DNA of 21,735 bases from an uncultured Clostridium sp. (GTDB taxonomy: Bacteria; Bacillota; Clostridia; TANB77; CAG-508), in assembly GCA_946496115.1 (NCBI GenBank), contig CAMMFK010000016.1, forward strand, positions 1-21,735, given 5' to 3'. Made by a program: the position numbers and the translations under genes. The notes below the pieces were generated by a model. It worked only from the letters and a program-made list of their open reading frames with translations, was not told the origin of the DNA and did no database searches. This document shows, piece by piece, positions 7,528 to 14,767 of this stretch; positions within the stretch are counted from its first letter, which is position 1, and each line of letters starts with the position of its first letter.

Positions 7528-7556
7528 ATTATATCATATATTCCAGTATTTGTCAA
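7528..7556 (-). promoter_or_regulatory. Consensus sigma-A promoter with extended -10
   Basis: On the minus strand exact TTGACA (7551-7556), 17-base spacer, exact TATAAT (7528-7533) preceded by TGA, an extended -10. It is the best match to consensus in the window and drives only the 66-residue gene. Confidence 0.9.
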
Positions 7557-7583
7557 ATATGATTTTTATCCTTTTTCCGCCGA

Positions 7584-7617
7584 TGTCAATTTTCAAATAG
7601 AACCGTCCCAATTGACA
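7584..7617. repeat. Small hairpin repeat with a GGGACGGT loop, copy 2 (after the znuB-like gene)
   Basis: TGTCAATT (7584-7591) pairs perfectly with AATTGACA (7610-7617). The 18-nt loop holds AGAACCGTCCC; its complement GGGACGGTTCT matches the loop of the copy at 4792-4829. No T run follows on either strand, so it is not a standard terminator. Confidence 0.55.
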
Positions 7618-7626
7618 AGCAGAAAA

Positions 7627-8475
7627 TTATTTATCCAGAACTCCCACTTTCTTTATTCCAAAAGTTATAAAGTATATAATTCCTGAAATAATTACAATCA
7701 TAGGTCCTGTTGGTATATTTGTGTAGTATGAAATAATAAGTCCGCTAATTCCTGAAAATAGTGCAAATATTATTGAAAATAAATGATAACTTCTCATATT
7801 CATTGAAATATTTCTGCTTGATGCTGCTGGCAAAATTATTAATGAATTTATTAGTAAAATTCCAACCCATCTAATTGAAATCATTACCATGACTGCAATT
7901 AAAATAGCAAAAATATTTTCCATTGCTTTTACATTTATTCCTTTGCTCTTAGCTAAAGTAGCGTTTAGGCTTACTGCATTTATTTTGTTAAATAAATAAA
8001 ACCAAAATATAAATGTTAATATAAAAGCAACAAATAAATACAATATTTCTGATTCAGAAATGCTTAAAATATCTCCTACTAAATAACTAGAATACTTATT
8101 AAAACTTCCGCTTTGAGCTAAGATAGCAAGTCCAAGTGCAATTGCTATTGATGAAAATACACTTATAATTGTATCTGCTCCATATGTTGTCTTGCTTTTT
8201 ATAAAATTTAGTAAAAGAGCAAATATTACAGCAAATATTATCATTGATATATTAATATTTGTCATTCCTAAAAGCATTCCTATTGCTATACCTGTAAGGG
8301 CAGAATGTCCTAGTGCATCAGAAAAGAATGCCATTTTTTTATTTACTATCATTGTACCAATTATTGCAAATATTGGCGAAACCAATAGTATTGCTAAAAA
8401 AGCATTTTTCATAAATGTATATTGCATAAAGTCAAAAGGTAATATTACTTCTAGTATATTATATATTACTTCCAT
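7627..8475 (-). CDS. Zn/Mn ABC transporter permease (ABC-3 family)
   Basis: 282 residues with about eight hydrophobic segments, typical of the ZnuB/MntB/TroC permease family. FFSDALGHSALTGIAIG near residue 55 and the C-terminal SIRWVGILLINSLIILPAASSRNIS are family signatures. It forms the membrane channel for metal import, driven by the ATPase encoded just upstream. AAGGAAG precedes the ATG. It is the last gene of the binding protein-ATPase-permease operon, 59 bp after the ATPase gene. Zn and Mn transporters cannot be told apart from this subunit alone. Confidence 0.9.
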   Translation of the reverse strand: MEVIYNILEVILPFDFMQYTFMKNAFLAILLVSPIFAIIGTMIVNKKMAFFSDALGHSALTGIAIGMLLGMTNINISMIIFAVIFALLLNFIKSKTTYGADTIISVFSSIAIALGLAILAQSGSFNKYSSYLVGDILSISESEILYLFVAFILTFIFWFYLFNKINAVSLNATLAKSKGINVKAMENIFAILIAVMVMISIRWVGILLINSLIILPAASSRNISMNMRSYHLFSIIFALFSGISGLIISYYTNIPTGPMIVIISGIIYFITFGIKKVGVLDK

Positions 8476-8534
8476 TTTTATTGCTTCCTTCCCCTGTTTT
8501 GCTTTATATTCTTTTAAAATCTTTTTTTGTTTAT

Positions 8535-9260
8535 TTATGCTATTTCTCCAAATCTTTCTATAAATTCATGGCTTTTAAAAACTTCCTCTGCCGTTCCTTC
8601 TTTTACAAGCTCTTTATCTAGCAATATTACTCTATCTGCATACTTTTTCACCAAATCTAAGTCATGAGATACAAGTATTATTGACATATCATATTGCTTT
8701 TTCAAATTTGATAGAATTTCATAAAAATCTTTTGTTCCATTTCTATCAACTCCTGATACTGGTTCATCTAAGATTAATAAATTAGGTACTGGAGAAGTTG
8801 CTATTGCAAGTAATACTCTTTGAAGCTCTCCTCCTGATAAATTTCCTACTCTTTTATCTATCAATTTTTCTGCACCAAACATTCTTAAGGCTTCTCTAAT
8901 TTTTCTATACAAGCTTTTATCTTTCATAAGCCATACCGGTTTATTTGAAATATATGATGCAAACATATCATATACAGTAGTTGGCATATCTCTTTCAACA
9001 TTTAAATGTTGTGGAACATATCCGATTTTAATTTTTTTCTTTTTATTTTCCTTCATATCAAAAAATTCAACTTTACCAGTATGATTTATTTCTCCTAGAA
9101 TTGATTTTAATAGTGTGGATTTTCCTGCACCATTTCTACCTATAATCATTAAAAGTTCTCCACAGTGTACTTCTACATTTACATCTTTTATTATCTCTTC
9201 TTTCCCTATTTTTACTGATAAATTTTCAATCTTTGTACAATGAAACCCACAACTTTCCAT
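8535..9260 (-). CDS. Zn/Mn ABC transporter ATP-binding protein
   Basis: 241 residues. Walker A GRNGAGKST at 41-49, Q-loop around Q84 (YVPQHLNVERDMPTT, the form usual in ZnuC/MntA-type ATPases), signature LSGGELQR at 141-148, Walker B LLILDEP from 161, and H-loop His 199. It powers import through the neighbouring permease on the cytoplasmic face of the membrane. It lies 19 bp after the binding-protein gene, with an AAAGGA ribosome site placed rather far (about 11 bases) from the ATG. Confidence 0.93.
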   Translation of the reverse strand: MESCGFHCTKIENLSVKIGKEEIIKDVNVEVHCGELLMIIGRNGAGKSTLLKSILGEINHTGKVEFFDMKENKKKKIKIGYVPQHLNVERDMPTTVYDMFASYISNKPVWLMKDKSLYRKIREALRMFGAEKLIDKRVGNLSGGELQRVLLAIATSPVPNLLILDEPVSGVDRNGTKDFYEILSNLKKQYDMSIILVSHDLDLVKKYADRVILLDKELVKEGTAEEVFKSHEFIERFGEIA

Positions 9261-9279
9261 CTATAATTTAGTCCTTTCT

Positions 9280-10167
9280 TTAAAACATTGTTTTTAGTAT
9301 TTCTAAATTTTCTTTCATAGTATTTATGTAAGAGTCTAAAGAGTCATCTCCGCTCATAGCATCATTAAGTCTATATACTTTTGTGCCTGTTTCACTAGCT
9401 ATTAAATTTGCATTTTGGTCATCATCATTTTGCCCTATAACTATTGCTTGTATTCCTGTTTCTTTAACTTCTTCAATAACTTCTCTAACTGTTTCAGCTG
9501 ATAGTGAACTTTGCTCATGGTCTGTTTCTATCAAAGTTTCATTAACACCTATAAACTTAAACAAATATGAAAATGATTCGTTTAATGATACTACTGAATT
9601 TTCTTCAAAATTAAATTCTTCATAACTAGATTTTAGTTCTTGCAATTTTTGTACATAAGCATTTTTATTTTGTTCAAATAAATCTCTATTTGAAGAATCC
9701 AGTTCTTTAAGTCCATCAGTAATAGCTTCTACTTGTAATATGTAATTATCTATGCTTGTCCAAAAATGTGGATTCACTTCTTCGCCTTCTTGTACAAAGT
9801 CCATAATTTTCGTACTTGAATCAATCATTTTTACATTTGGATAAGAGTCAATTATTTTTTGTGAAAATTGCTCCATATCATAACCATTTTCCACAAAAAT
9901 ATCTGCATTTTCAAACTTCTTTAAATCTGTAGTTGTTAATGTATAATCATGAATGCAACCAACATAATTTTCTGCCATATTACTTACTTCTACATTTTCA
10001 GCTCCATTAGTTATATTTAATGTCATTATATATATTGGATAAAATGAAGTTACTATTTTTAAATTATCATTTTTTTCATCATTTATTCTATTTAAATTTC
10101 CTATTACAATTGCGGTTACTAATATAATTATAATTGCAATTATAATTATTAGATTTCTTTTTTTCAC
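9280..10167 (-). CDS. Zn/Mn ABC transporter substrate-binding protein (ZnuA-like, altered metal site)
   Basis: 295 residues, cluster A-I/ZnuA type, first gene of the transporter operon. It starts at GTG with AAGGA about ten bases upstream. The N-terminus is one hydrophobic helix (residues 6-23) without a lipobox Cys, so the protein seems membrane-anchored by a helix and not by lipid. Expected ligands: H73 (CIHDYT), H134 (NPHFW) and D269 (LNDA) can be placed. The third ligand, His in ZnuA or Glu in Mn-binding PsaA types (HDAFGYF or EGCFKYF), aligns with N196 in NESFSYLF, with E197 next to it. The usual His-rich loop is absent. The metal preference is therefore unclear. Confidence 0.88.
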   Translation of the reverse strand: MKKRNLIIIIAIIIILVTAIVIGNLNRINDEKNDNLKIVTSFYPIYIMTLNITNGAENVEVSNMAENYVGCIHDYTLTTTDLKKFENADIFVENGYDMEQFSQKIIDSYPNVKMIDSSTKIMDFVQEGEEVNPHFWTSIDNYILQVEAITDGLKELDSSNRDLFEQNKNAYVQKLQELKSSYEEFNFEENSVVSLNESFSYLFKFIGVNETLIETDHEQSSLSAETVREVIEEVKETGIQAIVIGQNDDDQNANLIASETGTKVYRLNDAMSGDDSLDSYINTMKENLEILKTMF

Positions 10168-10251
10168 TTTTAATCATTCCTTTTTTAGGTTATATGTTTA
10201 ATTTCAAAACTTTTTTACATTTATAATTAAATTTTACTCTACTTGCCTATT

Positions 10252-10289
10252 TACAAAATAAAGTTAGAACCGATTTTTGTTCTAACTTT
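10252..10289 (-). terminator. Terminator of the rpsF-ssb-rpsR operon
   Basis: Perfect 11-bp stem AAAGTTAGAAC/GTTCTAACTTT (10260-10270 and 10279-10289) with an 8-nt loop, followed on the minus strand by TATTTTGT. The znu-type operon starts shortly after, so it also isolates that unit. Confidence 0.8.
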
Positions 10290-10337
10290 ACTGCACTTTT
10301 ACACTCAGAAATCGTTTTTCTTCTATGTAAAATTATA

Positions 10338-10616
10338 TTAGTTTTGGCTATATGGTAACATAGCAATATGTCTACATCTGTTAACTGCTGTAGTTATATC
10401 TCTTTGATGTTTTGCACATGCTCCTGTTGTTCTTCTTGGAAGAATTTTTCCTCTTTCATTAACAAATTTCTTTAATTGTTCTGGATTTTTGTAATCTAAA
10501 ACAAGATTTTTGTCACTGCAAAGTGGACAAGCCTTTTTTCTAACTTTTCTTACTTTATAATCATCATCATAATCTTTGTTATTTCTTCTATTTCTGTTAT
10601 TTTTCTTGTCTGCCAT
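10338..10616 (-). CDS. rpsR: 30S ribosomal protein S18, cysteine-containing (zinc) form
   Basis: 92 residues. The C-terminal two thirds (LKKFVNERGKILPRRTTGAC and DITTAVNRCRHIAMLPY) are canonical S18. Four cysteines, C30 and C33 (CPLC), C67 and C81, match the C-plus, zinc-ribbon variant of S18. The basic, Asn/Asp-rich N-terminal tail is longer than in short S18 proteins. It binds S6 and 16S rRNA in the platform of the small subunit. Last gene of the classic rpsF-ssb-rpsR operon, about 116 bp after ssb, with AAAGGGGG upstream of its ATG and a strong terminator behind it. Confidence 0.96.
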   Translation of the reverse strand: MADKKNNRNRRNNKDYDDDYKVRKVRKKACPLCSDKNLVLDYKNPEQLKKFVNERGKILPRRTTGACAKHQRDITTAVNRCRHIAMLPYSQN

Positions 10617-10732
10617 AATTCGTATGCCCCCTTTCTGCTAAAATATTTATTTTAGTTATGATTAATTTCATATTTTATATATGATTAGCTTATACAAGCC
10701 ATCACAATATGTTAAGCTATTTTTAACGCTAT

Positions 10733-11167
10733 TTAAAATGGTAAGTCATCTCCTGATGATACTTCAAAATCTGATGTATCTCCGCTTGATGTTCCATTAT
10801 CTCCACCAAAGGTATTGTCAAAGCCATTTGCACTAGCATTTGGATCTCTTTTGCTATCTGCAAAATATGTTTCTTCTGCAATAACCTCTGTTGTGTATCT
10901 CTTTTGGCCTGATTGGTCTTCCCAAGTTCTAGTTTGAATTCTTCCAATTACTGCAACTTGTTGACCTTTTTTAAAGTATTTGCTACAAAATTCACCAGTT
11001 TTACCCCAAGCTACGATATTTATAAAATCTGCAGTTTGAGCATCTCCTTCTCTAGTAAATCTTCTATTTACTGCTAATGAGAAAGATGCAACTAATGTAT
11101 TGTTTGTTTGTGTGTATCTTACTTCTGGGTCTCTTGTTAATCTACCCATTAATATTACTTTATTCAT
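10733..11167 (-). CDS. ssb: Single-stranded DNA-binding protein
   Basis: 144 residues. OB-fold at residues 1-105 with the usual start MNKVILMGRLTRDPEVRYT, then VNRRFTREGDAQTADFINIVAWGK and the GRIQTRTWEDQSGQKRYTTEV block. A Gly/Asp/Ser-rich flexible linker leads to the acidic tip DDLPF, which recruits replication and repair proteins including RecO. Short for the family because the linker is brief. GGTAGG precedes the ATG. Located between rpsF and rpsR, as in most Firmicutes. A small hairpin (11220-11237) sits in the gap after rpsF. Confidence 0.97.
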   Translation of the reverse strand: MNKVILMGRLTRDPEVRYTQTNNTLVASFSLAVNRRFTREGDAQTADFINIVAWGKTGEFCSKYFKKGQQVAVIGRIQTRTWEDQSGQKRYTTEVIAEETYFADSKRDPNASANGFDNTFGGDNGTSSGDTSDFEVSSGDDLPF

Positions 11168-11275
11168 TTTTACCTACCTTTCGGCCCCTAAAAGCTTTTA
11201 TTTTTCAGTTGTTTTTTATATCACTTTTTTAAGTGATTAATTAACTCATAAAAAGTTAATTTGATTAAATTTAAA

Positions 11276-11566
11276 TTAATCTTCTCTTTCATCTCTTACA
11301 ACTATGAATTTAATAACTTCGTCTGTTATTCTGTAATTTCTTTCTAATTCAGCTATTAAAGATGGTTCTGCTTCAAAGTAAAATACAACATAGATACCTT
11401 CTCTGTTTTTCTTAACTTCATAAGCTAATTTTCTTTTACCCATGTTATCTACTTTTGTTACTTTACCATGTTTGTTAATCAAATCAGAAAATTTGTCTAT
11501 AAGACTTTTTACTTTTTCTTCATCTAAAGATGGATTAACAATGATAACACTTTCATATTTGTTCAT
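11276..11566 (-). CDS. rpsF: 30S ribosomal protein S6
   Basis: 96 residues from the ATG at 11564-11566, which is preceded by AAGGAGGTG. The frame stays open upstream, but that part is the leader. MNKYESVIIVNPSLDEEKV, KVDNMGKRKLAYEVKKNREGIYVV and the C-terminal NYRITDEVIKFIVVR are canonical S6. It pairs with S18 on the small-subunit platform. First gene of the rpsF-ssb-rpsR operon, with a promoter about 145 bp upstream and a structured leader. Confidence 0.97.
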   Translation of the reverse strand: MNKYESVIIVNPSLDEEKVKSLIDKFSDLINKHGKVTKVDNMGKRKLAYEVKKNREGIYVVFYFEAEPSLIAELERNYRITDEVIKFIVVRDERED

Positions 11567-11706
11567 TATATTCACCTCCTTATGGATTATAGCCTGCAAA
11601 ATATTTGCAAGCAAGGAACTCAAAAAGTGAGTTAGACTTTTTTTGCACTTACAAGCATAAAAAATATGATACAATAATGCAAAAGTGAATAAATCTCTTT
11701 TCAAGC
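11567..11706 (-). promoter_or_regulatory. Structured leader of rpsF
   Basis: The leader can form two hairpins on the minus strand: AACTCA/TGAGTT (11617-11633) and a 9-bp stem with one wobble pair, GCTTGCAAA with TTTGCAGGC (11592-11612), just before the ribosome site. Ribosomal S6:S18 autoregulatory leaders occur at this place in many bacteria. I do not find a clear CCG-containing S6:S18 binding motif, so regulation is inferred from position. Confidence 0.35.
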
Positions 11707-11712
11707 ATAAAT

Positions 11713-11741
11713 ATTGTATCATAATATTAACATAAATGCAA
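11713..11741 (-). promoter_or_regulatory. Promoter of rpsF-ssb-rpsR, within a face-to-face dyad
   Basis: Minus strand TTGCAT (11736-11741), 17-base spacer, TACAAT (11713-11718). The -10 region ATGATACAATA recurs as a perfect inverted copy (11666-11676). On the plus strand that copy would form TACAAT with CTTACA 16 bases before it, facing the first promoter. Confidence 0.6.
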
Positions 11742-11777
11742 GTGAATTTTTATAAAATACCGTCCTAACCGAAAAAA

Positions 11778-12491
11778 TTATTCATACTCTTTATCTAGGC
11801 AATCATTCAAATAAATTTTACTTACTACTTTTAGTTCCTGCTTATTTTCGTCTGACAATTCAAATGAATATATTTTTTTAGCATCTGACATTATTATATA
11901 CCTCATAGCTTTTATAGTTGTATCACTTATTTGTACTGCTCCTTTATCCTGTCTACCACAGCTTTCACATTTAAATCCACTATCTCTGAAGCTAAAATAT
12001 CTTAAATTTTCTTTACTGCTGCAATTTGCACATTTATCTATAATCGGTCTAAAACCTATTATACTTAAAAGTCTTATTTTGAATATTGAATAAATAAAAT
12101 CCATTTCTTTATCTGATTCAGATAACATATATATTGTATTTAATGTTAATTGTAGTATTCTATATGTATTTTGATTTTCATCAGTAATGTCATTTACTAT
12201 TCTTGCTACTCTTGAAGCATATGTTAATCTATCTATATCTAGTCTTAAATTATAAAATATTTCTATTGGTTCACATGAATTTATATGATATGAGCTTGCC
12301 CCTTTATATATTAAGAAATCCCCAAAACACAAAAATTGAGTACCTGCCATTAGTGTACTCTTTGCTCTTCTTGCACCTTTAGCACTGCACCCTATCTTTC
12401 CCAAGTCTGGAGTAAGTAGGGTGCACATTTTATCATAATCACCCATATTGTTTTGTGCCAGTATTAAACCTTTTGTTTTAATTAAACCCAT
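11778..12491 (-). CDS. recO: DNA repair protein RecO
   Basis: 237 residues. The N-terminal OB-fold begins IKTKGLILAQNNMGDYDKMCTLLT and contains GKIGCSAKGARRAKS, typical of RecO. The C-terminal helical part holds the zinc site C154-x2-C157 and C175-x2-C178. RecO loads RecA onto SSB-coated single-stranded DNA together with RecR. It follows yqzL by 18 bp, in the conserved order era-yqzL-recO. Degenerate GGACGGT-like sequence lies just downstream (about 11759-11771), with no clear terminator. Confidence 0.93.
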   Translation of the reverse strand: MGLIKTKGLILAQNNMGDYDKMCTLLTPDLGKIGCSAKGARRAKSTLMAGTQFLCFGDFLIYKGASSYHINSCEPIEIFYNLRLDIDRLTYASRVARIVNDITDENQNTYRILQLTLNTIYMLSESDKEMDFIYSIFKIRLLSIIGFRPIIDKCANCSSKENLRYFSFRDSGFKCESCGRQDKGAVQISDTTIKAMRYIIMSDAKKIYSFELSDENKQELKVVSKIYLNDCLDKEYE

Positions 12492-12509
12492 TTTTTGCTC
12501 TTTCTTTAA

Positions 12510-12680
12510 TTATTTTAATTCAAATTCTTTTATTTTTTTATTTTCTTTTTTAGAGGTAAAATTTTGTAAATACTCTTTTGCATTAACTTCATCTATTGTT
12601 TTATCAACTTCCAACAATTCTAATAATGTGTTTATATTTCCAGTAGATTTAAATGTATTCCAAGCAATTTGTTTTATCAT
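12510..12680 (-). CDS. yqzL: YqzL family small protein
   Basis: 56 residues from the ATG at 12678-12680, which has AAAGGA eight bases upstream; an earlier in-frame start at 12707 has no such site. IAWNTFKSTGNINTLLELLEV matches the short YqzL family motif (W-x2-F-x2-TG-xI). Its place between era and recO is the place of yqzL in Bacillus. The C-terminal half is Lys/Glu-rich and longer than the core family. Function unknown. Confidence 0.75.
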   Translation of the reverse strand: MIKQIAWNTFKSTGNINTLLELLEVDKTIDEVNAKEYLQNFTSKKENKKIKEFELK

Positions 12681-12736
12681 AGAAAAAGTCCTTTCTGGTT
12701 CAATCAATTATAGAGCTTTTTTATTTTTTAAACTTT

Positions 12737-13693
12737 TTAATCAAGTGCCTTAAAATTCTTTACTATGTTCATATCATTTATCCAGTCTTTTTTTACCTTT
12801 ACCCAAAGTTTTAAATTAACCTTTGTATTAAGAATTTTTTCTAAATCTTCACGAGCATATGTGCCTATTTTTTTTAGCATTGAACCCTTCTTCCCTATTA
12901 TTATGCCCTTATGTGATTCTCTTAAACAAAAAATTGTACTTTCTATGTCGTAAATTTTTTCCATATCTTTGGTTCTCCTGCTTTTCATTTTATTTACTTC
13001 TACCAGTATTCCGTGTGGTACTTCCTCTTGCAATAATTTTAAAGCTTTTTCTCTAATAATCTCTTCTGCTATTTGTCTTAAAGTTTGGTCTGTATACTCC
13101 TCAGTATCATAATATGCAGGACCTTCTTCTAAATTGCTTTCTATCTCATTTAAAATTTCTTCGACATTTTTTTCTTTTTTAATAGATACAGGTATTATTG
13201 CTTTAAAATCATATAAATTTTTATACTCATTAATTATATTTGCCAATTTTTCTTTATCTATTAAATCAATTTTATTTATTATTAAAATTGTTTTTTTATT
13301 TGCTTCTTTTATTTTTTCTACTATTTTGCTATCTTCATTATTTAATATTTTATTTTCTCCATTTTGATCTAAGTTACTATTTTCTTTTTTAAAATTTTTA
13401 TATTCGCTTGCATCAATTACATACAATACAATATCTGCCTCAGGTATTGAAGCAATTGCATTCTCAATCATTACATTCCCTAATTTTGACTTAGATTTAT
13501 GAAGTCCTGGAGTGTCTAAAAATATTATTTGTGAATTTGGTCTATTTGCAATTCCTTTAATTCTTGTTCTTGTGGTTTGAGGTTTATTTGCAATTGCAGA
13601 AACTTTTTCTCCTACCAACCTATTAATTATGCTTGATTTTCCTACATTTGTTTTGCCTATTACTGCTACAAAACCTGATTTAAATTTTTTCAT
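12737..13693 (-). CDS. era: GTPase Era
   Basis: 318 residues from the ATG at 13691-13693. GTGAGGAG upstream is its ribosome site and lies inside the end of the preceding gene; a GTG within that site is a less likely start. G1 GKTNVGKS (13-20), G2 TTRTRIKG, G3 DTPG (60-63), G4 NKID (140-143), then the C-terminal KH domain with GKKG (267-270). Era binds the 3' end of 16S rRNA and helps small-subunit maturation; YbeY, also encoded in this cluster, acts on the same RNA. A stretch of about 20 Asn/Glu/Lys-rich residues (about 100-122) between G3 and G4 makes it longer than the usual ~300 residues. Confidence 0.96.
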   Translation of the reverse strand: MKKFKSGFVAVIGKTNVGKSSIINRLVGEKVSAIANKPQTTRTRIKGIANRPNSQIIFLDTPGLHKSKSKLGNVMIENAIASIPEADIVLYVIDASEYKNFKKENSNLDQNGENKILNNEDSKIVEKIKEANKKTILIINKIDLIDKEKLANIINEYKNLYDFKAIIPVSIKKEKNVEEILNEIESNLEEGPAYYDTEEYTDQTLRQIAEEIIREKALKLLQEEVPHGILVEVNKMKSRRTKDMEKIYDIESTIFCLRESHKGIIIGKKGSMLKKIGTYAREDLEKILNTKVNLKLWVKVKKDWINDMNIVKNFKALD

Positions 13694-13694
13694 T

Positions 13695-14753
13695 TTACTC
13701 CTCACTTAAAGCTTTAATCTCTACATTTGCATTTATTGGACAAATTTGTACAAAAGTATTTCCATCATTTACATCTATTTCATTTCCGTTTTCATCTTTA
13801 TAAACAGTTTGTGCACTTCTGGTTGTTTTTTCACAAGTAATCTTTATAGCTTTACCATTTGTAATATAATATCCATCTTTAGAACCAACTGTATTCATAG
13901 TTTGTCTACCTTTGTTTTCACCATCATTCAAAGTAGAATTTGCAATAAATTTTACAATAATATTTTTAGCTGTAATATCTTCGCCGGTAGTCCAATCCGT
14001 TTGTTCTTTACCTTTTGAATATCTAGTGTATCTTTTTGTTTCGCTATTATATATCCACTCTACTTTATTAGATACAGAATATGGTATTGTTATATCTTCT
14101 GCGACTTGACCATTCTCTAAATTTACTTCATCAGTTGTATAATTTAAAACTGAATCTTTAGATGATGTTGTTCTATAGCCTTTTCTATTAGCTATTTCTA
14201 ATATTTTTTCTGTTGATGTAGCAACATTGTGTGGCGAACGTTTATCTTTTACTCTCCAAAACTCTTTCGTTGTTTCAGAAATACCATTTATATTGTTTAC
14301 ACCTAAAGAAGAAATATCTGATTGTGCTTGAGGACTCCAACCATAGTGAACATATATAGCATCATTTTCCAAAGCATAATCTAAAAAATAATGCCTTGAA
14401 CTTCTTACAGGTCCTATTTTATCTAAACTTACACCTTTAAATAATGCCATAAGTCTAGATTCTCCACCCTCAACTATGATTTCATAAACCATATAGGCAT
14501 CATTAAGCCCAGCTTGAGGCTGTGCATCTATATTGTTATCAATCATGACTGCAATAGGTCTATCAGTTCCTTTAAAAATCTGAACTTGAGGCATTTCTGC
14601 TACTATTGTATCATTTTGATTTTCTGAATTATTTACAACATCTGTTCCTAAAAATGTAGAATCATTTTGCATTCTATTATACAAGATTGCAGAACATACA
14701 CCAATTGCTATAATGCATAAAATTACTACAATTATAACTACTGTTTTTTTCAT
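13695..14753 (-). CDS. YerB-like DUF3048 protein, membrane-anchored
   Basis: 352 residues. An N-terminal hydrophobic helix (about 4-25) is followed by a polar linker, then the DUF3048 N-terminal domain (RPIAVMIDNNIDAQPQAGLNDAYMVYEIIVEGG, KIGPVRSSRHYFLDYA, VHYGWSPQAQ) and the C-terminal domain from about residue 225 (PYSVSNKVEWIYNSETKRYTRY). This pair of domains defines the YerB family. B. subtilis YerB is a lipoprotein; here a Cys (C20) lies within the helix without a convincing lipobox. The function is not established. It is co-directional with the kinase fusion upstream (14 bp) and with era, whose start is 1 bp after its end. Confidence 0.85.
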   Translation of the reverse strand: MKKTVVIIVVILCIIAIGVCSAILYNRMQNDSTFLGTDVVNNSENQNDTIVAEMPQVQIFKGTDRPIAVMIDNNIDAQPQAGLNDAYMVYEIIVEGGESRLMALFKGVSLDKIGPVRSSRHYFLDYALENDAIYVHYGWSPQAQSDISSLGVNNINGISETTKEFWRVKDKRSPHNVATSTEKILEIANRKGYRTTSSKDSVLNYTTDEVNLENGQVAEDITIPYSVSNKVEWIYNSETKRYTRYSKGKEQTDWTTGEDITAKNIIVKFIANSTLNDGENKGRQTMNTVGSKDGYYITNGKAIKITCEKTTRSAQTVYKDENGNEIDVNDGNTFVQICPINANVEIKALSEE

Positions 14754-14767
14754 AATTCACTCCTTGG

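Noticed and set aside
10729..10947. Overlapping 72-residue frame within ssb
   Set aside because: It is a shifted-frame shadow of the SSB linker region, with no ribosome site of its own.
11567..11706. A classic S6:S18 autoregulatory RNA motif in the rpsF leader
   Set aside because: Hairpins exist, but I could not find the conserved CCG-containing bulge, so only a structured leader is reported.
11567..11722. In-frame N-terminal extension of S6 by about 52 residues
   Set aside because: S6 has its normal start at 11566 with AAGGAGGTG; the extension runs through the leader and promoter.
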